Shown here one piece after another: positions 15,938 through 26,986 of a stretch of DNA of 64,000 bases. Position 1 is the first letter of the stretch. Every line of letters starts with the position of its first letter. The position numbers and the translations under genes were made by a program. The stretch comes from Hyalangium versicolor. Its GTDB lineage: Bacteria; Myxococcota; Myxococcia; Myxococcales; Myxococcaceae. A model generated the notes under the pieces. It worked only from the letters and a program-made list of their open reading frames with translations. It had not been told where the DNA came from and did no database searches. The stretch covers positions 124,001 to 188,000 of the forward strand of contig NZ_JAHXBF010000003.1 of assembly GCF_020103695.1 (NCBI RefSeq), written 5' to 3'.

Positions 15938-16929
15938 AGACGGTGAACCCGCTCATCGAGGCGGGGGCTTCCCAGCAGCCCCCGGTGGCCCGGCAGCAAC
16001 TGGAGACGTCGGGGCTGGCGGACGAGGGCGCGCGCGATTCGGGCAAGCCCTTCATCGTCGCGGACCTCTACAAGGCCTTCACGCAGGAGGGCCGCACCCT
16101 GGTGGACATCACCTGGGAGCAGCAGCGCCTGCACGAGTCGCGGCGCTGGAGCGTGATGGAGATGCTGGCGGCCATCGACGTGGAAGGCGTGACGCAGTCG
16201 GACCGGCTGCTGGTGTGGAACGCGGGCCGCGCCGAGCTCACCACCAAGCCGGGCGCGGACCGGCTGACGCGGCAGGCGGACGCCGAGTGCCGCCGGTGGC
16301 AGGGCAAGAACGACGTGCTCTCCGCCATCATGCAGGCGTGCGGCACGTGGAGCCGCTACTGGAACGAGGAGGAAGCTCATCATGAGACGAGCTTCAACCG
16401 GCTGGCCAACCTGTTCGGGCTGGAGCGCGTCTCGGATGACACGTTCATCGAGTTCCGGAAGATCTTCCCGGATGACGACATGCTCCGCACGCTGACGCTG
16501 CTGTCGATCTCGGAGATCGTCGCCGCGGTGAACTACGGCAACTGCGCGCGAGTCATCCAGGAGCCCGGCCTCAAGGCCCTGTTCAAGCAGGTGGCCGCGG
16601 ACGAGATCCAGCACATGAACTACTTCGTCGCGTTCGCCAAGGCCCTGGTGGACAGCGGAGAGTACGCCGCCAAGGAGGCATTCGCGGTGGCCCACTTCTT
16701 CCTGCGTGACGGCGGCGAGGTGCACGGCAGCAAGCGCCAGCGCGTGGAGCAGCGGGACACGCACGTCAACTGGTGGGATCACCTCGAGTACCGCGAGGGC
16801 ATGTACTCGCCGGACGCGATCGACAAGAAGGAGACGCTGATCTTCAACGCGCTCAAGCGCATCACCGGCATCACCGTCTCCTCGGCCGAAGAGGTCGAGG
16901 ACAAGTGGATGGAGCTGGTGGGGTGCTGA
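15934..16929 (+). CDS. Soluble di-iron acyl-ACP desaturase 2
   Basis: The 331-residue paralogue of desaturase 1 has every ligand shifted by exactly three residues: Glu101 (RAELTTKP), Glu147 and His150 (RYWNEEEAHHE), Glu194 (SISEIVAAVNYG), Glu224 and His227 (AADEIQHM). The N-terminal ~40 residues differ, while the core from TLVDI to the ends (WMDLVGD/WMELVGC) aligns throughout. It presumably performs a second desaturation on a chain held by ACP 2. The stop overlaps the GTG start of the phosphopantetheinyl transferase by 7 nt. A ferredoxin donor is not encoded in the cluster and must be supplied from elsewhere. Confidence 0.85.
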   Translation: MKTVNPLIEAGASQQPPVARQQLETSGLADEGARDSGKPFIVADLYKAFTQEGRTLVDITWEQQRLHESRRWSVMEMLAAIDVEGVTQSDRLLVWNAGRAELTTKPGADRLTRQADAECRRWQGKNDVLSAIMQACGTWSRYWNEEEAHHETSFNRLANLFGLERVSDDTFIEFRKIFPDDDMLRTLTLLSISEIVAAVNYGNCARVIQEPGLKALFKQVAADEIQHMNYFVAFAKALVDSGEYAAKEAFAVAHFFLRDGGEVHGSKRQRVEQRDTHVNWWDHLEYREGMYSPDAIDKKETLIFNALKRITGITVSSAEEVEDKWMELVGC

Positions 16930-17294
16930 TCGGGCTCGGCCACGATCTGCAGGCCCTCCACGAGCTGAATGGCCGGGAGGGCCTGTGGGAGCCCGGCGTC
17001 TTCTTCACCGAGGCGGAGACGGAGCGTTTCCGCACGAGCCCCTCTCCAGTGGAGAGCCTGGCGGCGGGCTTCTCCGTCAAGGAAGCGCTCTTCAAGGCGT
17101 TGCCCCCCATCGGGGGCTGGTTCTGGACGGATGCCGAGTTGCACCACGACGCGCGGCACGCTCCGCGCTTCCGCTTCCATGGCGCCCTGCGCGAGCACAT
17201 GGAGCGTCACGGTTGGGAGACGCTGCTCTCCATCTCCCACAGTGGCGGTTTCGTCTCCACGGTGGTCATCGTCGCGGCCACCGCGCGCTCTTGA
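16923..17294 (+). CDS. AcpS-type 4'-phosphopantetheinyl transferase
   Basis: The 123-residue enzyme transfers phosphopantetheine from CoA to the ACP serine. It shows the AcpS motifs: IGLGHDL at the N-terminus (Asp8, Mg binding), FTEAETERF, and the core GFSVKEALFKAL (Glu54, Lys58). The C-terminal strand SISHSGGFVSTVVIV matches the family's SLSH segment. The length is that of the ~120-residue AcpS family. GTG 16923, behind GGAG, is the likely start and overlaps the desaturase 2 stop. It is surely meant for the two divergent ACPs of this cluster, whose altered attachment motif may not suit the housekeeping enzyme (inference). Confidence 0.88.
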   Translation: MLIGLGHDLQALHELNGREGLWEPGVFFTEAETERFRTSPSPVESLAAGFSVKEALFKALPPIGGWFWTDAELHHDARHAPRFRFHGALREHMERHGWETLLSISHSGGFVSTVVIVAATARS

Positions 17295-17319
17295 ACCTTC
17301 CTCGCCGGAGTCTCCTGCT

Positions 17320-17748
17320 TTGCGACTCGAAGAATCGTTCCTCACGCTGAGGGTGCGGCCCAACGATCTGGACAGCCTCGGCCACGTGAACAACGCCACC
17401 GCCCTGGAGTACCTGGAAGCCGGACGCTGGGCGTGGATGGAACAGCACGCGCTGCGGCGCGGCGGAAACGTCATCGCCGTCACCATGCGCATCGAGATCG
17501 ACTACCGCCGGGAGATCGCCCCGCAGGAGGTGGTGGTCCGCACGGTCCTGCAGGAGCCGACCGCGGAGGAACTCGAGGATGGGGACGCGGTCCACTACCG
17601 GGCGCGGTTCCACCAACAGATCCTCGTGGACTCCGGTCGGCAGGTGGCGGTGGATGCGCAGGTTCAAGCGGCATTCGTCAGCGCGGCCGATCGGTCGCTA
17701 TGCTCGGTCCAGGACTTCCTCGCCACCGCTCGCAAACCCGCTTCCTGA
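17320..17748 (+). CDS. Hot-dog acyl-thioesterase (4HBT family)
   Basis: The 142-residue protein has the 4-hydroxybenzoyl-CoA thioesterase-type motif VRPNDLDSLGHVNNATALEY, with Asp and the HVNN loop, followed by EAGRWAWMEQ. The family hydrolyses acyl-CoA or acyl-ACP thioesters; here it should release the modified acyl chain from ACP. A TTG at 17320 preceded by GGAG is the best start, 25 nt after the transferase stop. No ATG is available in a sensible place. It is followed by the alpha/beta hydrolase after 14 nt. Confidence 0.85.
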   Translation: MRLEESFLTLRVRPNDLDSLGHVNNATALEYLEAGRWAWMEQHALRRGGNVIAVTMRIEIDYRREIAPQEVVVRTVLQEPTAEELEDGDAVHYRARFHQQILVDSGRQVAVDAQVQAAFVSAADRSLCSVQDFLATARKPAS

Positions 17749-17762
17749 GCAGAGGTCTCGAC

Positions 17763-18713
17763 ATGACGACTCAGTCCCTCTCTGAGAGTTCCACTCCCTC
17801 CACGCCTGCGTCCTCGTCCCTGGTCCGGGACGAGTGGTGGGTTCCCACCAGCGGAGGTCACCAACTTCACGTGGTACAGGTGAGCACCGGCGCCGCGGGC
17901 GCGGGAGCCCCGGGGATCCTGTGCCTGCATGGGGTGTTCTCCGACGGGCGCTTCTTCCTGGGCTCGAGCGGCGACGGGCCGGCGCGCTACTTCATCGATC
18001 AAGGCTGCACCGTGTACATCGCGGAGCTGCGAGGCCATGGAGGCAGCAAGTGGCCCGAGAAGCGGGCGTGGGACTGGAGCTTCGACGCCTACGCCCAGAA
18101 TGACATCCCGGATCTGGTGCGCGCCGTGCGGGCGCGGCACACCGGGCCGCTCTTCCTGCTGGCGCACAGCATGGCCGGATACGCGGCGTTCGCCGGGTTG
18201 GGGCTCCACTCGGATGCCCAGAGCATGCTGAGTGGAGTGTGCACGCTGTCTGCCGCCGTGAATGACTACAGCGATGGCGGGTTGAAGAAGGCGGTGATGC
18301 TGCGCTTCTCCAGCGTGGTGGCTGGGCTGTTCGGCCGTTTCCCGGCCAAGGCGCTCAAGCAGGGCCCGTCGGACGAGCCCGCCGCGCTCATGAAGCAGTT
18401 CGCCGAGTGGGCCTCCACGGGGGCGTTCCGCAGCATGGATGGGAGCACGGACTACTGGCAGGCCTTGGGGAAGGTGACGATCCCGGTGTTCGCGGGGGTG
18501 GGGGAGGCGGATGTCTTCCATGCCTCTCCGCGCCGGGCCGAGAAACTCGTGGGGAAGCTGGGCAGCACGGACAAGACATTCGTCATCTGCGGTCGCTCGC
18601 ACGGTTTCGGGAGCGACTTCGGCCACTTCGACATCATTCGCGGCAGACGGGCGCTGGCGGAGGTCCTCCCGCGGGTTCACGAGTGGATGCGTGCCCATTC
18701 GGGCACGGCCTGA
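17763..18713 (+). CDS. Alpha/beta-hydrolase fold protein of the acyl cassette
   Basis: The 316-residue protein has the oxyanion HGVFSDGRFF, the nucleophile elbow LLAHSMAGYAA (Ser), a likely acid Asp in GVGEADVFHAS and the His in DFGHFDII. It resembles lipases and acyl hydrolases of the poly-3-hydroxybutyrate depolymerase/lysophospholipase kind. The N-terminal ~20 residues are Ser/Thr-rich and no signal peptide is seen, so it is probably cytoplasmic. Within the cassette it could free the fatty acid substrate from lipid, cleave the final acyl-ACP, or transfer the acyl group to an acceptor. The ligase follows after 16 nt. Confidence 0.8.
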   Translation: MTTQSLSESSTPSTPASSSLVRDEWWVPTSGGHQLHVVQVSTGAAGAGAPGILCLHGVFSDGRFFLGSSGDGPARYFIDQGCTVYIAELRGHGGSKWPEKRAWDWSFDAYAQNDIPDLVRAVRARHTGPLFLLAHSMAGYAAFAGLGLHSDAQSMLSGVCTLSAAVNDYSDGGLKKAVMLRFSSVVAGLFGRFPAKALKQGPSDEPAALMKQFAEWASTGAFRSMDGSTDYWQALGKVTIPVFAGVGEADVFHASPRRAEKLVGKLGSTDKTFVICGRSHGFGSDFGHFDIIRGRRALAEVLPRVHEWMRAHSGTA

Positions 18714-18729
18714 CGGAGCGGGGGGGACG

Positions 18730-20457
18730 ATGCTCGGTGTCATTCAGCGGTTGGGAGAGATGGACGGCCAGCGCGGCGTGCATCTGGTCGAGGACTTCTT
18801 CAGTCCTCCTGCGCTGCTGCCCTACGCCGAATTTCCGGCGCGGGTGGCGGCATACGCGGAGCACTTCCGGGCGCAGGGCATCCAGCGTGGTGAGCATGTC
18901 ATCCTGCCCTTCGAGACCGGAGAGGGCGCGTTCTTCTCCCTGTTCGGGCTGATGGAGGTGGGGGCGATCCCGCTGTCGGTGAAGCCCTACATCTTCAGTA
19001 CGCCCCGGCAGAGCTACCGCGAGTTCCTGGGGCGGATCTCCGAGCGCTATCGAGCCCAGCGGGTGGTGGATGTGCCGAGCATGGGCAGCGTGGAGCTGTC
19101 CCTGCACCGGGTGCCGCTGCCTCCCGCGGGGGCGAAGATCGCGGGCGCGCACCTGCGCGAGGTGGACCCGGACGAGCTGGCCTTCGTGCAGTTCTCATCC
19201 GGTTCGACGTCGTTCCCCAAGGGGGTGCCGATCACCCAGCGCAACCTGCTGGCCAACCTGCGGATGATCACCCAGCACGACGGGCGGACCGCGGAGGATC
19301 GCGGGGTCATATGGCTGCCGCTGTACCACGACATGGGACTGATCGGCCTGTTGACGTGCGTGTCCATGGGCAACGACGTCTATGTGACGCAGCCATCCAC
19401 CTTCCTCATGGATCCGCTGGGCTTCCTGGAGTTCATGTCCGAGCGCCGGGCCACGCTCTCCGTCATCCCGAATTTCGCCATCGACTATGCATTGAAGACG
19501 ATGCGCGAGCTGGATGCAGAGGATCTCGAGCGGTTGGATCTGTCGGCTTTGCGGACGATCTATCTGGGCAGCGAGCCCATCAACATCCCCAACCTGGAGC
19601 GCTTCACCGAGCTGCTGCAGCCTCGCGGGCTGAAACCGACGGTGATCAAGCCCTGCTACGGCATGGCCGAGGCGGTGTTGATGGTGTCCTGCGTGGCCTG
19701 TGACGAGGCCTGGCGGGTGGTCACCGCGCCCAATGGACAGCCTGCGATCTCGGTCGGGCGGTTGCTGCAGGAATTCGAACTCCGGTTGCGCACCGAGGAT
19801 GGGCGGCCCTGCCGAGACGGGGAGCTGGGTGAGATCGAACTGAGGGGTGGCAGCCTCGCGGCCACGTACTACCAGGACGAGCGGCCGCTGCGGAACGCGG
19901 ACGGCTATTACCCCACGGGGGATCTGGGGTTCCTGCACGATGGCGAGCTGTTCATCACGGGCCGCGTCAACGATCGGATCAAGATCAACGGGCAGAGCTA
20001 CTTCTCCAGCGACTTCGAGCAGGCCGTCGAGCGGCTGCCGTTCATTCGTCCCGGGAGGTCCGTGATCATCCAGGCGCAGGGGCGGGTGGTGGTGCTGGCC
20101 GAGGTCAGCCATCCAGGAGTGCTGGAGCGGCGGGCCGAGAATCAGCGGAAGGTGGCCGAGAAGATCCTGGAGGCGGTGGGCGTGACGGTGGCGCAGGAGG
20201 ATGTGCTGTTCATCCGCTACGGGCAGATCCTGAAGACGAGCAGCGGCAAGCTCCAGCGCCGGGCCATGACGGAGGCGTACCAGCAGGGACGGATCCGCGT
20301 CGCCACTCCGATGGAACTGCGTGCGGACCTGTTGCGGATGCGCGCCCAGCGGCTCTTCTATGGCTCGCTGCTCGAGGCACGGAAGCGCGGCAGCCGGTGG
20401 CTCCAGTCCGGGCGCGCGGCGCTCGAGTCGGTGGTCCGCGGAGCGAAGCGGGGCTGA
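18730..20457 (+). CDS. Fatty acyl-AMP ligase (FAAL), ACP-loading
   Basis: The 575-residue adenylation enzyme has the FAAL-type P-loop FVQFSSGSTSFPKGVPIT, the hallmark WLPLYHDMGLIG, YGMAEAVLMVS and the GYYPTGDLGFLHDGELFITG hinge. These features separate it from CoA ligases such as the one at 8348-10216. FAALs make acyl-AMP and pass the acyl group to the phosphopantetheine of an ACP. In this cluster it should load free fatty acids on ACP 1 or 2. It is the last gene; a hairpin overlaps its stop. The C-terminal tail after the ligase fold is Arg-rich (LEARKRGSRWLQSGRAALES), of unknown meaning. Confidence 0.87.
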   Translation: MLGVIQRLGEMDGQRGVHLVEDFFSPPALLPYAEFPARVAAYAEHFRAQGIQRGEHVILPFETGEGAFFSLFGLMEVGAIPLSVKPYIFSTPRQSYREFLGRISERYRAQRVVDVPSMGSVELSLHRVPLPPAGAKIAGAHLREVDPDELAFVQFSSGSTSFPKGVPITQRNLLANLRMITQHDGRTAEDRGVIWLPLYHDMGLIGLLTCVSMGNDVYVTQPSTFLMDPLGFLEFMSERRATLSVIPNFAIDYALKTMRELDAEDLERLDLSALRTIYLGSEPINIPNLERFTELLQPRGLKPTVIKPCYGMAEAVLMVSCVACDEAWRVVTAPNGQPAISVGRLLQEFELRLRTEDGRPCRDGELGEIELRGGSLAATYYQDERPLRNADGYYPTGDLGFLHDGELFITGRVNDRIKINGQSYFSSDFEQAVERLPFIRPGRSVIIQAQGRVVVLAEVSHPGVLERRAENQRKVAEKILEAVGVTVAQEDVLFIRYGQILKTSSGKLQRRAMTEAYQQGRIRVATPMELRADLLRMRAQRLFYGSLLEARKRGSRWLQSGRAALESVVRGAKRG

Positions 20458-20478
20458 GCCTGGTAGCGCTCCAGGCTC
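20456..20478 (+). terminator. Terminator-like hairpin at the end of the acyl cassette
   Basis: GAGCCTGG (20456-20463) pairs perfectly with CCAGGCTC (20471-20478) around a 7-nt loop. It overlaps the FAAL stop codon and is followed by a pyrimidine-rich TCTTCC. It marks a likely end of the cassette transcript. Confidence 0.55.
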
Positions 20479-20550
20479 TCTTCCATCCATGGATGTGTGA
20501 TAGCTGCGGGCTCGCAAACGATGTCTGTGAGCCCAGAGGGGGGATACAAC

Positions 20551-21342
20551 ATGAAGTCTTGGAAGATCGTGTGGCTGCTGGCCGTGACGGGTCTGGTGAT
20601 GGCAGGGTGCGGCAAGACTGACGAGGACGACTCCTGCACAAAGGATGCGGACTGCGCGGCGGGGCAGGAGTGCAATACAGAGACGGGGCAGTGCGTGACC
20701 GAGGCAGCACCGATCCTGACCTGTGCCACCGATCGTGACTGCGTCCTCTCGGAGATTTGCCATCCCACCGCGAAGGTCTGCGTACAGACATGCGTGGGAA
20801 GCGCGGACTGTCCGAGCAGCGCGAAGACGTGCACGGCGCTCAGCACCACGGACACCCGGAAGGTGTGTCAGTGCGCCACGGATGCGCTGTGCAACGCAGA
20901 GGGAGGCACTACCCAGCTCGTGTGCTCCAACCTGGACGATGTGTGCACGCCGAAGTGTACCAAGGATGCGGACTGTAGCTTGGGACGTACGTGCGACACG
21001 GCGACAGGACAATGCGAAGAGAAGGCGGGGAGCTTGACCTGTACACTCGATGCGGACTGTATCGAGGGGGAGATTTGCCATCCCACGGCGAAGGTCTGCG
21101 TGCACACGTGCACGGGTAGTGTGGACTGTCCGGTCACTGCGAAGACGTGTGTGGTGATCAGCACGTCCGACTCCCGCAAGGTGTGTCAGTGCTCCACGAA
21201 TGCGCTGTGCAATGTAGAGGGAGGTCCTACTGAGCTGGTGTGCTCCGATCTGGACAAGGTGTGCACGCCGAAGTGTGCCGGGGCCGCGCAGTGTAGTCCG
21301 GGACGTACATGCGACACGGTGACGGGGCAGTGCAGGAAGTGA
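20551..21342 (+). CDS. Cys-rich lipoprotein with an internal duplication
   Basis: The 263-residue protein is read from ATG 20551 after GAGGGGGGATACAAC. The signal peptide ends in the lipobox VMAGC, so it is lipid-anchored outside the inner membrane. The mature part is a series of small Cys-rich knots (DADCAAGQECNTETGQC style). A block of about 100 residues starting ILTCATDRDC and ending DTATGQCEEK is repeated as SLTCTLDADC to DTVTGQCRK, with most Cys preserved. This is a typical myxobacterial Cys-rich repeat lipoprotein; function unknown. It lies downstream of the acyl cassette but is separated by a hairpin and 93 nt. Confidence 0.82.
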   Translation: MKSWKIVWLLAVTGLVMAGCGKTDEDDSCTKDADCAAGQECNTETGQCVTEAAPILTCATDRDCVLSEICHPTAKVCVQTCVGSADCPSSAKTCTALSTTDTRKVCQCATDALCNAEGGTTQLVCSNLDDVCTPKCTKDADCSLGRTCDTATGQCEEKAGSLTCTLDADCIEGEICHPTAKVCVHTCTGSVDCPVTAKTCVVISTSDSRKVCQCSTNALCNVEGGPTELVCSDLDKVCTPKCAGAAQCSPGRTCDTVTGQCRK

Positions 21343-21351
21343 GACTGCTCC

Positions 21352-21391
21352 GGTGCGCTTCGCACGGGTGAGAGCCCGTCGCAGCGCAACC
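21352..21391. terminator. Bidirectional terminator hairpin between convergent genes
   Basis: ACGGG (21364-21368) pairs with CCCGT (21375-21379) and an outer GCGC (21355-21358) with GCGC (21384-21387), giving a long stem with small bulges. It sits between the stop codons of the Cys-rich lipoprotein (+) and a secreted protein (-). Confidence 0.5.
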
Positions 21392-21402
21392 CATGCACCT
21401 CC

Positions 21403-22482
21403 TTATTTCCACTCCGCGAGCCCATGCGCCGCGTGGCACGCGTCGCCAACAAGGTCCAGGTAGAGCTGGGGCTGCTGCTTCGCGATCGTCTCCAGGTCGC
21501 GAAAGGCTCCAGCCTCTCCGAGCCTGCGGACCGTGGCTTCGAGGAGTTGGTGTGCTCGCGTCACGGCTTGCTGCTGCCGGGGCGTGGGGCTCCAGCCGTT
21601 CTCTCGCCGGTACCTGCCGAGCGTCTCCAGGAAGTGGCCGTAGAACTTGAGGGACTGGGAGAGCAGGGGGAGCCGGTACTGGGGCGCCTCCGCCAGGGCC
21701 GCCTCGTACTGCCGGGCCTCGGAGCCCAGCCGGTAGATGAGGACGTCCACCTGTGTGTCCAGGCGCTCGCCCCAGGCCTTGCGAACCGAGGGGTGACGCG
21801 CCCAGCTCGCCACGGCCTGGAAGAAGTGGAGCCCCCCGCAGGGGTGCATATAGATGCCCTGCTTCTGCTTGGGCACCTGGGGGAGTCCGGCCTTCATGCC
21901 TGCTGCCAGCTCCGCGTGAGCGCGCTCCAGGGTTGCGAGTGCCTCGTCCATTACCGCATCGAAGCGCACGGTCTCTCCCGCGGTGTTGCGGAAGGACGCT
22001 CCCGGTGCGAGCACGTGGCCCAGTGCATCCAGCGCCCAGGCCCCCTCCGGCGAGCTTGCCAACTCCGGGCGGAAGTCTCGCTCGAGGTCCTCCACGAGCG
22101 CGCCCAGTGTCACCGGACCCCAGGAAGCCTGGAACTTCCGGCTCATGGGAATGCCCGCTAGCACCAGCGTCTTCACCTGGAGGGCCGGATGCGGTTCCAC
22201 GGGCGTGCCCTCCGAGGTGAAGGGCTCGAAGTACAGCCCTCGGCCCGTCGAGCCCTCCTCCCTCCGCAGGAAGTCCGCGACGATCACCTCCGCGGCGAGC
22301 CGCCTATCACTTGCCCGGAAGCCTCGGCCTTCGAGGGTGATTCCATGCGCCAGGGCCCAGGGGTTTTCAGGGCGGGCACCTTCGGTGCGGCACACCGCGC
22401 GGAGCTGCTCGGCGGTGGAGGAAGGAGCCGCAGGAGCGGCGGCAACGAGGCCGAGGAGCAGGAGCGAGCCAGGGAGGAGCAT
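21403..22482 (-). CDS. Secreted protein of unknown function
   Basis: The 359-residue protein has a clear signal peptide (LLPGSLLLLGLVAAAPAAP). I recognise no named domain. Notable conserved-looking spots are HGITLEGRGF, YMHPCGGLHFFQAV and the C-terminal DACHAAHGLAEWK, with paired Cys and His that could bind a metal. They do not form the CxxCH haem c motif. The central part is mostly helical. It is transcribed toward the Cys-rich lipoprotein and divergently from the acyl-CoA dehydrogenase gene, whose start lies 76 nt away. Confidence 0.7.
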   Translation of the reverse strand: MLLPGSLLLLGLVAAAPAAPSSTAEQLRAVCRTEGARPENPWALAHGITLEGRGFRASDRRLAAEVIVADFLRREEGSTGRGLYFEPFTSEGTPVEPHPALQVKTLVLAGIPMSRKFQASWGPVTLGALVEDLERDFRPELASSPEGAWALDALGHVLAPGASFRNTAGETVRFDAVMDEALATLERAHAELAAGMKAGLPQVPKQKQGIYMHPCGGLHFFQAVASWARHPSVRKAWGERLDTQVDVLIYRLGSEARQYEAALAEAPQYRLPLLSQSLKFYGHFLETLGRYRRENGWSPTPRQQQAVTRAHQLLEATVRRLGEAGAFRDLETIAKQQPQLYLDLVGDACHAAHGLAEWK

Positions 22483-22529
22483 GGGCCGGGGATGGGCGCT
22501 TGTTCACCTACGATGCGCCTGATATTGAC

Positions 22530-22546
22530 TGAAGAATCAATCTTCA
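22530..22546 (+). promoter_or_regulatory. Palindromic operator candidate upstream of the acyl-CoA dehydrogenase
   Basis: TGAAGA (22530-22535), 5 nt, then TCTTCA (22541-22546): a perfect 17-bp dyad just 12 nt before the ATG and adjoining the ribosome site AGAGGAGC. Such spacing is usual for TetR- or GntR-type regulators of fatty-acid degradation. No regulator gene is adjacent. Confidence 0.5.
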
Positions 22547-22558
22547 AGAGGAGCGACC

Positions 22559-23698
22559 ATGGTCAACCCCTTCACCGCAGAGCATGAGGCTTTCCGCAAG
22601 ACGGTGCGAGCCTGGGTCGAGAAGGAGCTCACGCCTTACGCCCTGGAGTGGGACCGGGCGGGCATCTTCCCTCGGGAGATCTTCAAGAAGGCGGGGGAGC
22701 TGGGCTTCCTGGGCATCAACCACGATCCGAAGTACGGCGGCAGCGGCCTGGACTACTGGTTCGTCACCGCGTTCTGCGAGGAGCTGACGTACAGCCGGAA
22801 CGCGGGCGTGAACATGGCGCTCATGGTGCAGAGCCAGATGGCCACGCCCATCATCAACGAGATCGGCACGGACGAGCAGAAGCGCGAGTTCCTCGAGCCG
22901 GCGCTCAAGGGCGAGAAGATCGCCGCGCTGGGAGTGAGCGAGCCGGGCGTGGGCTCGGACGTGGCGAACATGAAGACGACGGCGCGCATCGACGGCGACG
23001 ACTACGTCATCAACGGCTCGAAGATGTGGATCACCAACGGCACGCGGGCGGACTTCATCACGCTGGGCGTGCGCACGGGCGAGGCCGGGTACGGTGGCAT
23101 CTCGCTGGTGACGTTCCCGACGGACGTGAAGGGCTTCTCGGTGTCGAAGAAGCTCGACAAGGTGGGCAACCTGTCCTCGGACACGGCGATCCTGTACTTC
23201 GAGGACTGCCGGATCCCTCGGCGCTACGTGCTGGGCGAGGAGAACGAGGGCTTCTACAGCATCATGACGAACTTCCAGGGCGAGCGCCTGGTGGGAGCCA
23301 TCTCGACGGTGGGAGGGATGGAGCGGATGGTGGAGGACTCGCTGCGCTACGGCAACGAGCGCGAGGCGTTCGGGCGGCCGCTGATCAAGTTCCAGGTGTG
23401 GCGGCACAAGTTCGTGGAGCACCTGACGGCGATCGAGGCGGCCAAGCGGCTGACGTACCACGCGGTGGCGCTGTTCGAGCAGAAGGAGAACCCGGTGAAG
23501 GAGATCTCCATGGCGAAGCTGTTCGCCGGGGATCTGGCGCAGAAGGTGGCCTACGACTGCCAGCAGTTCTTCGGAGGCATGGGCTACATCGAGGAGACGC
23601 ACATCGCGCGGGCGTGGCGCGACGTGCGGCTCATCACCATCGGTGGCGGTACCTCGGAGATCATGAAGGAGATCATCTCCAAGCTGTACGGCTTCTGA
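22559..23698 (+). CDS. Acyl-CoA dehydrogenase
   Basis: The 379-residue flavoenzyme of the ACAD family catalyses alpha,beta-dehydrogenation of acyl-CoA in beta-oxidation or branched amino-acid degradation. The signature strand [20 protein letters not shown] and the C-terminal motif [20 protein letters not shown] are clear, and the terminal [12 protein letters not shown] is standard. The catalytic base is probably the Glu in [11 protein letters not shown], a position also used by short/medium-chain and isobutyryl types. It is monocistronic: a divergent gene is upstream and a 282-nt gap with a strong hairpin is downstream. A 17-bp palindrome precedes the ribosome site. Confidence 0.92.
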   Translation: MVNPFTAEHEAFRKTVRAWVEKELTPYALEWDRAGIFPREIFKKAGELGFLGINHDPKYGGSGLDYWFVTAFCEELTYSRNAGVNMALMVQSQMATPIINEIGTDEQKREFLEPALKGEKIAALGVSEPGVGSDVANMKTTARIDGDDYVINGSKMWITNGTRADFITLGVRTGEAGYGGISLVTFPTDVKGFSVSKKLDKVGNLSSDTAILYFEDCRIPRRYVLGEENEGFYSIMTNFQGERLVGAISTVGGMERMVEDSLRYGNEREAFGRPLIKFQVWRHKFVEHLTAIEAAKRLTYHAVALFEQKENPVKEISMAKLFAGDLAQKVAYDCQQFFGGMGYIEETHIARAWRDVRLITIGGGTSEIMKEIISKLYGF

Positions 23699-23749
23699 CG
23701 TGTAGGGCGGTTCTGTCCAATCGCGGAAGTTCCGGCTCCCGAGGAGACG

Positions 23750-23795
23750 GTGGGTTGTCCCGGCGACGTGCGTGTCGCCCTGGAGGGCAGCCCAC
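23750..23795. other. Structured hairpin in the gap after the acyl-CoA dehydrogenase
   Basis: GGCGAC (23762-23767) pairs with GTCGCC (23774-23779), and an outer GTGGG (23750-23754) pairs with CCCAC (23791-23795) in line, giving a two-tier stem. It may be a terminator without U-tract or part of a small RNA. Apart from this, the 23699-23980 gap shows nothing that I can assign. Confidence 0.35.
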
Positions 23796-23980
23796 TTCCG
23801 CCGGGAGATCCCGTTATTAACTACAAGTCCTGCCTGTCTCCGGCCGTGGTCGGAGACGATGGTGGATGGTGATCTGGAGAGCGGTGGGCTCGGAGACACT
23901 CGGGGGGGGAACCGAGCGCTCTTGATGCGATCGCCACGGAGCCCGGCTCGTAGCCGCAGCCGGTTGGACAAGACCAGAAC

Positions 23981-26974
<2,994 letters not shown>

Positions 26975-26986
26975 GAGGCATCCCCG

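Noticed and set aside
14110..20457. Acyl cassette as part of a polyketide or nonribosomal peptide cluster
   Set aside because: No ketosynthase, adenylation-condensation or other modular synthase domain is found within the window on either side.
21403..22482. Cytochrome c assignment for the secreted protein, based on DACHAAHG
   Set aside because: The haem motif CxxCH is not present; only a CxxxH-like spacing occurs.
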